Shown: positions 41,432 to 50,303 of the stretch, piece by piece
How positions within the stretch are numbered: position 1 is the first letter of the stretch
Layout of the letters: every line of letters starts with the position of its first letter
NCBI GenBank assembly: GCA_028768525.1
Contig: CP054837.1
Location: 1,036,001-1,100,000, forward strand
From: Desulfobacter sp.
GTDB lineage: Bacteria > Desulfobacterota > Desulfobacteria > Desulfobacterales > Desulfobacteraceae
Direction of reading: 5' to 3'
Length of the DNA stretch: 64,000 nucleotides
Notes under the pieces: generated by a model
Told to the model about the DNA's origin: nothing
The model's database searches: none
Seen by the model: only the letters and a program-made list of their open reading frames with translations
Position numbers and translations under genes: made by a program

Positions 41432-41458
41432 CCAGAATTGTTCTGGTACATCAGTACC
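41432..41458. promoter_or_regulatory. Two adjoining palindromes, operator candidates
   Basis: CCAGAATTGTTCTGG (41432-41446, perfect 6-bp arms) and GGTACATCAGTACC (41445-41458, perfect 5-bp arms) share two bases. They sit directly downstream of the proposed -10 box, where a bound repressor would block initiation. The XRE-cupin protein at the end of the operon is the natural candidate. Confidence 0.5.
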
Positions 41459-41482
41459 TAAATCTATTTTAAGGAGCTGACA

Positions 41483-42514
41483 ATGAAACATATCATCCTC
41501 AAAGCCGGCCTGATTCTGGGCATCACCGCATTGATCACCACAGGGGCGGCCCTTCCCGCCTTTGCCGGGAAAGTTAAATTCGGCCATGTGGCCCCGCCCT
41601 TCCACGGCCAGGCCAAGGGCGTTGACGCCTTTGCCGCCTATGTAAAGGAAAAGACCAATGGAAAAATCGACATCGCCACCTTTCCCTCCGGCCAGCTGGG
41701 CGGGGAACGGTCCATGGCCGAGCAGGTACAGTCCGGCACCCTCCAGATGGCCGCACTGACCACGGCCGTGCTGCAGAACTTTGTGCCCCAGTGCGCCATA
41801 CTGGACATGCCCTTTATCTTTCCCGACCGGGCCACTGCCTACGCCACCCTGGACGATGCCGGGGTTCAGGAAAAGATCTTCTCCTATTTCCCCAAAAAAG
41901 GGTTTATCGCCATCGGATGGACGGAAAATGAAATCCGTGATTTCACCAACAACAAACGGCCCGTCCGCACCCCCGAAGACGTCAAGGGCCTCAAGGTCCG
42001 GGTGATGAATTCCCCGGCCTACCTGGACACCTTCAAGCAGCTGGGGGCCTCCCCGGTGGGCATCCCCTTTCCGGAGATCTACAACGCCCTGCAGACCGGG
42101 GTGATTGACGCCCAGGAAAACCCCCTCATGACCACGGTGCTCATGAAATTCACCGAGGTGACCAAATATGTGACCCGGACCCAGCACTGCCTCACCGAGT
42201 GCATCATCGTGGTGGGGGTGGACTACTGGGAAAGCCTGTCCAAGGCCGAACAGCAGATCTTCCGGGAAGCGGCCAAGCTGGCCATTGAGACCAACCGCAC
42301 CCAGAATGCAAAGATCCATGAGTCCCTGCCCAAGCTCAATATCTCCATTGCCGACTTTGCCAAACAGAATAATATCGAAATCATAGACCTGACCACCCAG
42401 GAACGGGAAGCATTCAGACAGGCCATGGTGCCGGTATGGAATAAATACCGCAAAAAAATCGGTGACGATATTTTCGACTTTATGCTGGACAAAATAAACG
42501 CCCACCAGCAATAA
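41483..42514 (+). CDS. TRAP transporter substrate-binding protein (DctP family)
   Basis: A 343-residue periplasmic binding protein with signal peptide (about 1-28, ending LPAFAG). Features include VKFGHVAPPFHGQAKG at the mature start, FPSGQLGGERSMAEQVQSG (about 72-90), and KGLKVRVMNSPAYLDTFKQLGASPVGIPFPEIYNALQTGVIDAQENP (about 170-215), which contains the conserved Arg that binds a ligand carboxylate. It delivers an organic acid to the DctQM permease. The operon context suggests a 2-hydroxy acid. ATG follows AAGGAG. Confidence 0.93.
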   Translation: MKHIILKAGLILGITALITTGAALPAFAGKVKFGHVAPPFHGQAKGVDAFAAYVKEKTNGKIDIATFPSGQLGGERSMAEQVQSGTLQMAALTTAVLQNFVPQCAILDMPFIFPDRATAYATLDDAGVQEKIFSYFPKKGFIAIGWTENEIRDFTNNKRPVRTPEDVKGLKVRVMNSPAYLDTFKQLGASPVGIPFPEIYNALQTGVIDAQENPLMTTVLMKFTEVTKYVTRTQHCLTECIIVVGVDYWESLSKAEQQIFREAAKLAIETNRTQNAKIHESLPKLNISIADFAKQNNIEIIDLTTQEREAFRQAMVPVWNKYRKKIGDDIFDFMLDKINAHQQ

Positions 42515-42529
42515 AACGACCCTATCCAG

Positions 42530-42566
42530 GCCCGTCCCCGGCAGCCCGCCGGGGACGGGCATTTTT
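42530..42566 (+). terminator. Intercistronic hairpin between dctP and dctQ
   Basis: A perfect 13-bp stem (GCCCGTCCCCGGC with its complement), a five-base loop and ATTTTTC. It lies inside the operon, so it likely acts as a partial terminator that keeps binding-protein mRNA in excess of permease mRNA. Confidence 0.85.
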
Positions 42567-42582
42567 CTTTCGGAGACCAATC

Positions 42583-43074
42583 GTGAAGCAGATCATCAAC
42601 TTCCTGGACCGGGTGGAAAATTTCACCCTGGTCTGGACCATCCTGGGTCTGGCCCTCATCGGCTTTATCCAGGTGATCACCCGGTATGTATTCAACTATT
42701 CCTTTACCTGGTTTGAGGAACTGGGCCGCTACCTGGGGGTGTTCATCGCCTTTCTCGGGGCGGCCACCGGAGTGAAAACCGGCAGCCATTTTACCATGGA
42801 CCTCATGGTGTCAAAGCTTAAAAACCCCTGGCAGGGCCGGGTTAAGGCCTTTACCAACACCCTGTCCGCCCTCTTTTTTTTCACCGTGGCCGTCTATTCA
42901 TGGAAGATCGTCACCCGGATGTACGGATACGAGACCACCTCCCCCACCATGGAAATTCCCATGTACCTGGTCTACCTGCCCATCCCCTTTTTTTCGGTGA
43001 TCATCGGCATCCGGTTTATTATCAAGGCGGTGGAATCGGTTAAACAGCCGCTTTCCCAGGGAGGGGCACAATGA
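42583..43074 (+). CDS. TRAP transporter small permease (DctQ family)
   Basis: A 163-residue protein with four transmembrane helices and the DctQ pattern TRYVFNYSFTWFEELGRYLGVFIAFLGAATGVKTGSHFTMD (about 29-69). It couples the binding protein to the large permease. The start is GTG at 42583 after a CTTTCGGAGACC stretch. The stop overlaps the DctM start by four bases. Confidence 0.9.
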   Translation: MKQIINFLDRVENFTLVWTILGLALIGFIQVITRYVFNYSFTWFEELGRYLGVFIAFLGAATGVKTGSHFTMDLMVSKLKNPWQGRVKAFTNTLSALFFFTVAVYSWKIVTRMYGYETTSPTMEIPMYLVYLPIPFFSVIIGIRFIIKAVESVKQPLSQGGAQ

Positions 43075-44348
43075 TTCTCACCATCTGCATCTGCTTTGGA
43101 GCCCTCCTGCTGCTGGGGGTGCCCATCGCCGTGATCCTGGGCATCACCACCCTGGTCTGCCTGGTCTTTTTTACGGCCACCCCGTTGCACATCATCACCC
43201 AGCAGCTCTTCAACGCCCTGGATAAATTCGTTCTCCTGGCCATCCCCTTTTTTATCCTGGCCGGGGCCATCATGACCCGGGGGGGCATCGCCCGGAAACT
43301 GGTGGCCTTTGTCAACGCACTGGTGGGCTGGTTCCCCGGGGGCCTGGCCATGGCAGGGATTCTGGCCTGCATCTTTTTTGCCGCCATCTCGGGATCTTCC
43401 CCGGCCACGGTGGTGGCCATCGGCTCCATCATGATCCCGGCCCTGATCAAGGCCGGGTACGGGGAAAAATTCTCCCTGGGCCTGATCACCGTCTCCGGCT
43501 CCCTGGGCATCGTCATCCCCCCATCCATCCCCATGATCCTCTATTGTCTGGTGATGAATGTCTCGGTGACAAAAATATTCATGGCAGGCATCCTGCCGGG
43601 GCTGCTCATCGGCGCGGCCCTCATGGCCTACACCTTTTTTGTGGCCAAAAAGAACGACTGGCGGGTGGAAACAAAGGCCTCCCTGGCCGAACTGGCCCGG
43701 ACGGCCAGGGAGGGGATCTGGGCCCTGCTCCTGCCGTTTATCGTGCTGGGGGGCATCTATTCGGGGATGTTTACCCCCACGGAAGCCGCCGCCGTCTCCG
43801 TGGTCTACGCCCTGTTCGTGGAAATCTTCATCTACAGGGAATTCAAAATCCGGGAGATCACCTCAATCTGCAAGGAGGCGGCCGTGCTTTCGGCCTGCCT
43901 GCTCTTTATCCTGTCCACGGCCATGACCTTTATCTGGCTGCTCACGGCGGAGCAGATCCCCCACCAGCTGGCGGACATCATCATCGAACATATCCACAGC
44001 CCATGGATGTTCCTGCTCACGGTGAACCTGCTCTTTCTCATCCTGGGCTGCTTCATGGACGATGTTTCGGCCATGCTCATCCTGGCCCCCATCTTTCTGG
44101 AGACCCTGAACCGCTACGGCATCGACCTGGTCCACTTCGGGGTGGTCATGGTGCTGAACATCCAGATGGGCATGCTCACCCCGCCCTTCGGCCTCAACCT
44201 TTTCGTGGCCTCGGGGATCACCCGGGCTCCCCTGGTAAAAATCGCCCGGGGCGTATTGCCCTTTTTAGGGATCATGCTCATCTGCCTCATGCTGGTCACC
44301 TATATCCCCTGGATATCCCTGGCCCTGCCCAACTGGCTCTTAAATTAA
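43071..44348 (+). CDS. TRAP transporter large permease (DctM family)
   Basis: A 425-residue carrier with about 12 helices. Diagnostic segments are PFFILAGAIMTRGGIARKLVAF, AAISGSSPATVVAIGSIMIPALIKAGY (about 101-127), GIVIPPSIPMILY and GMLTPPFGLNLFVASGI. It uses the sodium gradient to import the organic acid bound by DctP. ATGA overlap with dctQ. Confidence 0.94.
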   Translation: MILTICICFGALLLLGVPIAVILGITTLVCLVFFTATPLHIITQQLFNALDKFVLLAIPFFILAGAIMTRGGIARKLVAFVNALVGWFPGGLAMAGILACIFFAAISGSSPATVVAIGSIMIPALIKAGYGEKFSLGLITVSGSLGIVIPPSIPMILYCLVMNVSVTKIFMAGILPGLLIGAALMAYTFFVAKKNDWRVETKASLAELARTAREGIWALLLPFIVLGGIYSGMFTPTEAAAVSVVYALFVEIFIYREFKIREITSICKEAAVLSACLLFILSTAMTFIWLLTAEQIPHQLADIIIEHIHSPWMFLLTVNLLFLILGCFMDDVSAMLILAPIFLETLNRYGIDLVHFGVVMVLNIQMGMLTPPFGLNLFVASGITRAPLVKIARGVLPFLGIMLICLMLVTYIPWISLALPNWLLN

Positions 44349-44356
44349 GGTTAACT

Positions 44357-45736
44357 ATGAATCGAATCACCCCGGAAATAAAAGCAAATCTAACAAAAAT
44401 CCTCGGGCCTGACCGGGTCCTGGACCAGCCCGAGGAACTGGCCGCCCATGCCTATGACGCCTTTCTGGAAGAGGCCCTGCCCGAGCTGGTCCTCTTCCCC
44501 AAAACCGCCCAGGAGGTCTCCCATGTAATGGAGATCGCCCATGCCCGCAAAATTCCGGTCACGGCCCGGGGGGCGGGCACCTCGGTCTGCGGGGCCCCCA
44601 TTCCCCTGCAGGGGGGCATTGTGCTCTGCTTTACCAAGATGGACAAAATCCTGGAAATCAACACCCGGGACCGGTACGCCGTGGTCCAGCCCGGGGTGGT
44701 CAACGGGGATCTCCAAAAGGCCCTGGCCCCACATGGCTTTTTCTATCCCCCAGACCCCGGATCCATGGCCACCGCCACCCTGGGGGGCAATATCGCCCAG
44801 AATGCCGGCGGCCCCCGCTGCCTTAAATACGGGGTGACCATGGATTATATCCTGGGCATGGAGGCGGTCATGGCCGACGGCCGCATCGTCCGGTTCGGCT
44901 CCAAAAACGTGAAGGATGTCACCGGCTATAAGATGGCGGCACTTCTCTGCGGTTCAGAAGGGACTCTTGGCCTGGTCACAGAGGCCATAGTCAAGGTTGT
45001 GCCCAAGCCGGAAACCACACGGACCCTGCTGGTCAATTTCTCGGATCTGGACGATTCGGCCAAAGCCGTTTCCGACATCATCGGCTCCGGCATCCTCCCG
45101 GCGGCCATGGAACTCATGGACCAGTTCACCCTCAACTGCATCGAGGACAGCGCCCACCTGGGACTGGACCGGGAGGCGGCGGGCTCCCTGCTCATTGAAG
45201 TGGACGGGGTGGCCGAAGCCTGCGAGAAGGAGGTTCAAAAGATCATCACCCACCTCAAGGCCAACCATGCCGCCCACATCGAGGAGGCCGCCACCCCCCG
45301 GGACCAGGCAAGGCTATGGGCGGCCCGGCGGTCGGCCTACGGGGTATTTGCCAAACTGGCCCCGGATATCCTCTCCGAGGATGTCACCGTGCCCGTCAGC
45401 CAGGTCCCGGAGATGACCCGGCGCATTGTGGCCATCGGAAAAAAATACAGGCTCACCACAGGGGTACTGGCCCATGCCGGGGACGGCAACATGCACCCCA
45501 TGATTCCGGCGGACCGTAACAATAAGGAAGAGTGGGAACGGGTGGTCAAGGCCTTTGACGAAATATTTGAGGCCGCTGCAGACCTGGGGGGCACCCTCTC
45601 CGGAGAGCACGGCATCGGCCTGGCCAAGACCAAATACATGCCCCTGGTCATGAACCAGGATTCCATGGAGGTCATGGCCCGGGTCAAACAGGCCCTTGAC
45701 CCGGCCGGCATCCTCAATCCGGGGAAAATCCTATGA
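44357..45736 (+). CDS. glcD: FAD-binding 2-hydroxyacid dehydrogenase, GlcD/D-lactate dehydrogenase type
   Basis: A 459-residue FAD enzyme of the vanillyl-alcohol-oxidase/GlcD group. The FAD-binding domain has PVTARGAGTSVCGAPIP (about 67-83), PPDPGSMATATLGGNIAQNAGGPRCLKYG (about 133-161) and YKMAALLCGSEGTLGLVTEAIVKV. The C-terminal substrate domain has GVLAHAGDGNMHPMI and GGTLSGEHGIGLAKTKYM. It oxidises a D-2-hydroxy acid such as lactate or glycolate to the 2-keto acid. ATG at 44357 is chosen because the frame upstream lies inside dctM. Electrons are expected to pass to the GlcF-like protein, whose gene overlaps by four bases. Confidence 0.92.
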   Translation: MNRITPEIKANLTKILGPDRVLDQPEELAAHAYDAFLEEALPELVLFPKTAQEVSHVMEIAHARKIPVTARGAGTSVCGAPIPLQGGIVLCFTKMDKILEINTRDRYAVVQPGVVNGDLQKALAPHGFFYPPDPGSMATATLGGNIAQNAGGPRCLKYGVTMDYILGMEAVMADGRIVRFGSKNVKDVTGYKMAALLCGSEGTLGLVTEAIVKVVPKPETTRTLLVNFSDLDDSAKAVSDIIGSGILPAAMELMDQFTLNCIEDSAHLGLDREAAGSLLIEVDGVAEACEKEVQKIITHLKANHAAHIEEAATPRDQARLWAARRSAYGVFAKLAPDILSEDVTVPVSQVPEMTRRIVAIGKKYRLTTGVLAHAGDGNMHPMIPADRNNKEEWERVVKAFDEIFEAAADLGGTLSGEHGIGLAKTKYMPLVMNQDSMEVMARVKQALDPAGILNPGKIL

Positions 45737-47001
45737 GCGATTCACACCGATTAAACCAAGGCAATAAGGTGTTGGCCAATTGCGGAAAATGCGGGCTCTG
45801 CCTCTCGGTCTGCCCGGTGTACCAGACCCTCAAGGAAGAACAGGCCTCGCCCCGGGCACGGCTCCAGCTCATCAAGGCCCACGAGCACAACAGTCTTGAA
45901 TCCTCCCCCCTGCTCAAGGAGATCATTTCCAAATGCCTGATGTGCGGAGCCTGCGCCGTCACCTGCCCCTCGGGCATCAACCACTATGAACGGTTCATGG
46001 CCATGCGCCAGAAAATGGTGGAGGAACTGGGGGAAACCCCGGCCATCCGGGGACTGATCTACCTGCTCTCCAAAGAGTACCGGCTCCGGGCCGGGGCCGG
46101 CATGGGACGAATCGGCCAGCGCCTCACTCCGAAATTTCTGGCGGACAAATACAGGCTCGGCAATATCCCGGTATCCCGCTTTCCCAAACTTAACCACCGG
46201 CCCTTCAGAGAGTCGGTGCCGGAAAAACTGCCCCCGTCGACGGGACGTGAATCCAGAGGGCGCATCCTTTATTTCACCGGCTGCGCCACCAATTATATGT
46301 TTGAAGATACGGGCCAGGCCGTGACCGGCATCCTCACCCGGCTGGGCTATGAGGTGGTTATCCCCAAATCCCAGACATGCTGCGCCATCCCACTGCTCTA
46401 CCACGGAGCCGCAGACCGGGCCGCAGCCAATATCCGGACCAATATCGAGGCCTTTTCAGACCTGGACTGCCATCATATCATCGTGGACTGCACCACCTGC
46501 GGGGCCGCCCTCAAGGACGAATACCCTGCCTTTTTGGCCCGGCAGAGCCGTCAGGACCCCGCCCTGGCCGCCAAGGCCGAAGAAATAGCCCTAAAGACAA
46601 AAGATATTTTAAGCTTTCTGTCCGGTCATGATCTCAACCTCGATAATGAAGCGCCGGGACTCGGCCGTGCCGTCTACCACGCCCCCTGCCATTCCAGGAA
46701 CAGCTTTTCAACCCATGAAATGGTCCGGGACCTGCTCACCCGCCTGCCCAACCTGGAATACATTCCCACCCCCGAAGAAGACCAATGCTGCGGGGGCGGG
46801 GGCACCTTTTTCTACGAACACCCCGACGTTGCCGGTCAGATGATGGAAAAGAAAATGACACAGATCACCGGCACCCGGGCGGACCTCTGGCTAACGGACT
46901 GCCCGGTCTGCCGTATCAACCTGGCCGGCAGCCAGGAGCGGGTGGCGGTCTGCCACCCGGCAGTTCCCATCTTCAGCGCCATGAAAAAGGACGCCCAATG
47001 A
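45733..47001 (+). CDS. glcF: GlcF-type Fe-S electron-transfer subunit
   Basis: A 422-residue protein with two [4Fe-4S] motifs (CGKCGLCLSVCP at about 17-28; CLMCGACAVTCP at about 69-80) and two CCG domains (FTGCATNYM...TCCAIPLLYHG...CTTCGAAL, then APCHSRN...QCCGGGGTFF...CPVCRINLAG). It accepts electrons from GlcD and delivers them to quinone or another membrane carrier. It overlaps glcD and larA by four bases at each end, so these three genes are tightly coupled. Confidence 0.92.
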   Translation: MSDSHRLNQGNKVLANCGKCGLCLSVCPVYQTLKEEQASPRARLQLIKAHEHNSLESSPLLKEIISKCLMCGACAVTCPSGINHYERFMAMRQKMVEELGETPAIRGLIYLLSKEYRLRAGAGMGRIGQRLTPKFLADKYRLGNIPVSRFPKLNHRPFRESVPEKLPPSTGRESRGRILYFTGCATNYMFEDTGQAVTGILTRLGYEVVIPKSQTCCAIPLLYHGAADRAAANIRTNIEAFSDLDCHHIIVDCTTCGAALKDEYPAFLARQSRQDPALAAKAEEIALKTKDILSFLSGHDLNLDNEAPGLGRAVYHAPCHSRNSFSTHEMVRDLLTRLPNLEYIPTPEEDQCCGGGGTFFYEHPDVAGQMMEKKMTQITGTRADLWLTDCPVCRINLAGSQERVAVCHPAVPIFSAMKKDAQ

Positions 47002-48266
47002 AATTTTCCCTGGAAACCGGCCATACCGCCCTGGACCTGGAGATTGCCGACGAAAAGATCCTAGGCATCCTTGAAGGAAAGGATATACCGGCCCTGGGCC
47101 ATGACCGGGTCGCCCGGATCATTGGCGATGGCATCCGCTCCCATGCCCCCCAAGACCTGGCCGGCAAACGGATCGCCCTCATCATTCCCGACGACACCCG
47201 TCTCTGGGCCAGGGGGGACCGCTTTGTGCCGGTGATCATCGATGCTTTGGCAGATGCCGGGGCAAATCTTGAAAAAATCACCGTGATCATTGCCCTGGGC
47301 ACCCACAAAGCCATTCCTGAATCCCAGTTTGATCTCCTCTGCGGGAAGGATACAAAGGAACGGGTGAAGGTGGTCAACGCCGCCGGCCTGGACCCCGGCC
47401 GCCTGGCCGCCATGGGGACCACCCCGGCCGGCACCCCCCTCACCGTCACCTGTGAGGCGGCACAGGCCGATCACATCGTTATTTTCGGGGGCGTCCTCCA
47501 CCACATGCTGGCCGGATTCGGCGGGGGCCGTAAATATATCCTGCCGGGGATCGCCGGCAACGACGCCATCCAGGCCAACCATTCCCTGGCCATGGACGGC
47601 AAAGGCATCCCCCACCCCCGGGTTGCCCAGGGAATCTGCCGGGGGAACCCGGTCAGCGAGGACATGGCCGCCGGGGCCAACCTTTTTTTAAAGGGCAGAA
47701 CCTGCACCTATGCGGCGGTGGCCGCCAACGGCCGGGGAGAGATTTTCCATGCAGAGGCCGGCGGCCTCGGCGAGGTATTTGACCGGGGCTGCCGGGAGGT
47801 GGACCGGGCCTGCTGCGTGGATATTGACCAAAAAGCGGATTTTATCATCTTCTCCGCCGGGGGCCACCGCACCGATGCCCAGCTTTACCAGGCCACCAAG
47901 GCCCTGTTCAACGCCGTGGCCGCGGCAAAGGAGGGGGCCACCCTGGTCTTTGTGGCCGGCTGCGCCGCCGGCGTGGGCAATGGGGATTTTGCAGACGCCC
48001 TGAACCATTATAAAACCTGCCCCGGGGAACTGGGCAGAAAACTGGCCGCAGAGTTTAACATGCCCGCCTATGTGGCCCTGCGGGTCATGGACATGCTCCA
48101 CCGGTTCAATGTGGTGCTGGTATCGGACCTGGACCAAGCCGCTACCCGGGAGCTGGGCTTCTCCCATGCCCATGATGTGAACAAACTGGTCCACCGCCTG
48201 GAGGGCAGGGGCTATATCATCCCCTTTGCGGAAAATATCCTCCCAAAAGTAATGCCACCCCAATAA
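46998..48266 (+). CDS. larA: LarA-family nickel-pincer 2-hydroxyacid racemase/epimerase
   Basis: A 422-residue LarA homologue. The residues that bind the nickel pincer cofactor in Lactobacillus LarA are all present with the same spacing: His103 (for His108), His169 (His174), Lys179 (Lys184, in GGGRKYILPG) and His195 (His200). It should interconvert the two enantiomers of a 2-hydroxy acid. Which acid is not given; LarA relatives act on lactate, malate, phenyllactate and others. The ATG at 46998 overlaps the glcF stop. larB, larC and larE for cofactor synthesis are not in the window and must be elsewhere. Confidence 0.9.
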   Translation: MKFSLETGHTALDLEIADEKILGILEGKDIPALGHDRVARIIGDGIRSHAPQDLAGKRIALIIPDDTRLWARGDRFVPVIIDALADAGANLEKITVIIALGTHKAIPESQFDLLCGKDTKERVKVVNAAGLDPGRLAAMGTTPAGTPLTVTCEAAQADHIVIFGGVLHHMLAGFGGGRKYILPGIAGNDAIQANHSLAMDGKGIPHPRVAQGICRGNPVSEDMAAGANLFLKGRTCTYAAVAANGRGEIFHAEAGGLGEVFDRGCREVDRACCVDIDQKADFIIFSAGGHRTDAQLYQATKALFNAVAAAKEGATLVFVAGCAAGVGNGDFADALNHYKTCPGELGRKLAAEFNMPAYVALRVMDMLHRFNVVLVSDLDQAATRELGFSHAHDVNKLVHRLEGRGYIIPFAENILPKVMPPQ

Positions 48267-48279
48267 GGAAGGCCGCCCC

Positions 48280-48846
48280 ATGGATGAAAAAAGCATTTCC
48301 CGGAACATTAAAAAATTGAGAACCCAAAAAGGGATGACCCTCCAGGACCTGGCCGACCGAACCGGGCTGACCAAGGGCTACCTCTCCAAGGTGGAGCGGG
48401 CCCAAAAAGCCCCCCCCTATTCCACCCTGACCAAAATTGCCACCGGCCTAGGCGTGGAAATCACCACCCTTCTGGCCGGCGGCGCCCCGCCCAGAGATGT
48501 CCGGCTCTTTTTAAGCCGGAAATCCGACCGGGAAATCATCCGGGAAACCGACCAGTTCGCCGGATACGACTACGAAATCCTGGCCGAAGGCAAGGCCGGC
48601 AAAAACATGGAGCCCTTCATCATCCACGCCCCCTGGGAGATCACCCGGACATACACCCACGAGGGAGAGGAGACCATCTACGTCATGGAAGGCCAGTTGG
48701 AATTCCACTACGGGGAGGAGGTGATAGTTCTCAATGCCGGGGACAATATCTACTTCGACTCCATCGTCCCCCATGTGGGAAAAAGCGTCGGCAAAACGAA
48801 GGCAAAACTCCTGGTGGTCATCTATTTTTACAAACGCCACCATTGA
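48280..48846 (+). CDS. XRE-family regulator with C-terminal cupin sensor
   Basis: A 188-residue regulator. Residues about 8-63 are a Cro/CI-type helix-turn-helix (LRTQKGMTLQDLADRTGLTKGYLSKVERAQ). Residues about 105-180 are a cupin (HEGEETIYVMEGQLEFHYGEE; GDNIYFDSIVPHVG) likely to bind the inducing acid or a metal. As last gene of the TRAP-GlcDF-LarA operon, 13 bases after larA, it is probably the local regulator, acting at the palindromes by the operon promoter. Confidence 0.9.
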   Translation: MDEKSISRNIKKLRTQKGMTLQDLADRTGLTKGYLSKVERAQKAPPYSTLTKIATGLGVEITTLLAGGAPPRDVRLFLSRKSDREIIRETDQFAGYDYEILAEGKAGKNMEPFIIHAPWEITRTYTHEGEETIYVMEGQLEFHYGEEVIVLNAGDNIYFDSIVPHVGKSVGKTKAKLLVVIYFYKRHH

Positions 48847-48884
48847 ACAATGACATAGAACCAACTTTAGAGTGGCGTTTTTAA
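48832..48884 (+). terminator. Nested-hairpin terminator of the 2-hydroxyacid operon
   Basis: AAACGCCAC (48832-48840, inside the last codons of the regulator gene) pairs with GTGGCGTTT (48872-48880), followed by more T residues. The 31-base loop holds its own small hairpin, CATTG-AA-CAATG. A long loop makes it less certain than a simple terminator. Confidence 0.5.
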
Positions 48885-48978
48885 ACACCTTGATTTTATT
48901 TTATTTTTCATATTATCATTTTTTATAGTGAATACCCGCTAACCAGTCATGTGCAGCATTCCGATCAGGGATTAAAAG

Positions 48979-49431
48979 ATGAAATACGAAATCACAGAAT
49001 TCGATAATTCAAAACACAGGGATCAGGTCATTTCTTTGTGGAAAGAGGTGTTTGGCTACGAAGCCGCCCATAATGCACCGGATCTGGTAATCGACAAAAA
49101 AATAAATTTTGGTGACGGCCTGTTCTTTGTTGCAGGGGATGGCCGGGATGTGATCGGCACCGTTATGGCCGGCTATGACGGGCACCGGGGCTGGATATAT
49201 TCCATTGCAGTGTCGCCGGCCCATCAAAATAAAGGTTTGGGGTCTGCACTGCTCTCCCATGCGGAAAAAATGCTCTTAAAAAAGGGCTGCATGAAAATTA
49301 ATCTGCAGATCATGGAAGGCAATGAATCTGTGGAAAAATTCTACCTTTCCAATGGTTATCAAACCGAAAAGAGAATCAGTATGGGAAAGCGGTTGCCGCA
49401 AAATATAAAAACCACAGAACCAAAGGTTTGA
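48979..49431 (+). CDS. GNAT-family N-acetyltransferase
   Basis: A 150-residue acetyltransferase of the RimI/YpeA-like group. The acetyl-CoA loop is AVSPAHQNKGLGSALLSHAEKML (about 76-98). LFFVAGDGRDVIGTVMAGYDGHRGWIYSI gives the central beta strands. The acceptor is unknown. Its stop codon overlaps the start of the MepA-like gene. Confidence 0.88.
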   Translation: MKYEITEFDNSKHRDQVISLWKEVFGYEAAHNAPDLVIDKKINFGDGLFFVAGDGRDVIGTVMAGYDGHRGWIYSIAVSPAHQNKGLGSALLSHAEKMLLKKGCMKINLQIMEGNESVEKFYLSNGYQTEKRISMGKRLPQNIKTTEPKV

Positions 49432-50225
49432 AAGGGGCTTGGGTTAGGTTGCGTTTTTTTGAAAACATCTGGCGCACCACTTCCGTAAACCAGGAGCCGG
49501 ATGCAAATAAGAATTTGGTAAACCCATTAAAAGCACTATTTATCACAACGCTTTTCCTGGTCCTTTCAATGCCGCCTGCAATAATTGCAGAAGAGTCAAC
49601 CTGCTTTGGCACGACCTCAAATGGCAGGCTTGAAAACGGATGCAGGCTGCCCTATTCGGGACAGAATTTTAAGGCTTACAGCCGGATCGGCCCAGTCCTG
49701 GGACGGACATACGTTCACTGCAAGGTATCGGAAATTATCCTGGCCTCCTACAAGTCATTAAGCCGGAAGCATCCGGAAACGGTTTTTGTATACGGAGAAA
49801 CGGGGTGGGCCTCCGGGGGCCGGTTCAAGCCGCACAAGACCCACCAAAACGGATTATCCGTTGATTTTATGGTGCCGGTCAAAAATAAATCCGGAAAATC
49901 CGTGCCGCTGCCCACCCATGCCCTGAACAAATACGGTTACGGCATTGATTTCAACGCAAATGGGTTTTGCAAAGAACTTGGACTCTCCATTGATTTTGAC
50001 GCAGTTAACGCCCACATTTTATCATTAAAACAGGTAGCCGATTCACATAAGGTCAGAATATGGCGGGTAATTTTTGCCCCGGATCTCCAGCCCCACCTTC
50101 AAAAGGCAAAGGGCTGGGCATTGATAAAGGGAAAGGTATCTTTTTCAAAAAAACGGTCCTGGGTCCGGCATGATGACCATTACCATGTCGATTTTGACAT
50201 CCCGTGCAACCCCATGGCCAAATAA
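49428..50225 (+). CDS. MepA-like penicillin-insensitive murein endopeptidase
   Basis: A 265-residue exported protein. The LAS-type zinc motifs are visible: KPHKTHQNGLSVDFMVP (His and Asp ligands, about 144-160) and WVRHDDHYHVDF (last His, near residue 250). MepA cleaves D-Ala-meso-DAP cross-links in peptidoglycan without being blocked by penicillin. The frame begins with TTG 49428 overlapping the GNAT stop; a TTG at 49515 would give a standard signal peptide (NPLKALFITTLFLVLSMPPAIIA) directly and may be the true start. Confidence 0.75.
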   Translation: MKGAWVRLRFFENIWRTTSVNQEPDANKNLVNPLKALFITTLFLVLSMPPAIIAEESTCFGTTSNGRLENGCRLPYSGQNFKAYSRIGPVLGRTYVHCKVSEIILASYKSLSRKHPETVFVYGETGWASGGRFKPHKTHQNGLSVDFMVPVKNKSGKSVPLPTHALNKYGYGIDFNANGFCKELGLSIDFDAVNAHILSLKQVADSHKVRIWRVIFAPDLQPHLQKAKGWALIKGKVSFSKKRSWVRHDDHYHVDFDIPCNPMAK

Positions 50226-50262
50226 TGATTGGGCGGGGTAATTGGGCCACCAATGGGTTGCC

Positions 50263-50294
50263 AATAAGTGTAGTAAATAAGTGTAGTAAATAAG
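50263..50294. repeat. Short tandem repeat, 13-bp unit, about 2.4 copies
   Basis: AATAAGTGTAGTA is repeated twice and begun a third time just before the ribosome site of the next gene. It is likely a slippage product and may vary between strains. Confidence 0.85.
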
Positions 50295-50303
50295 GGGGGA
50301 GAT

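Larger units (their letters stand above)
41110..41482. other. AT-rich divergent intergenic region (pstS / TRAP operon)
   Basis: About 370 bases between divergent operons. The left half is A/T-rich, with AAAAACACCCT repeated at 41304-41314 and 41355-41365 (51 bases apart, about five helical turns). The right end holds the TRAP-operon promoter and operators. The pstS promoter should be in the left third, but I could not place it. Confidence 0.6.

Noticed and set aside
43544..44356. Extension of the GlcD frame upstream into dctM
   Set aside because: The extra 271 residues are His/Pro/Gly-rich shadow sequence of dctM; the ATG at 44357 gives the normal GlcD length.
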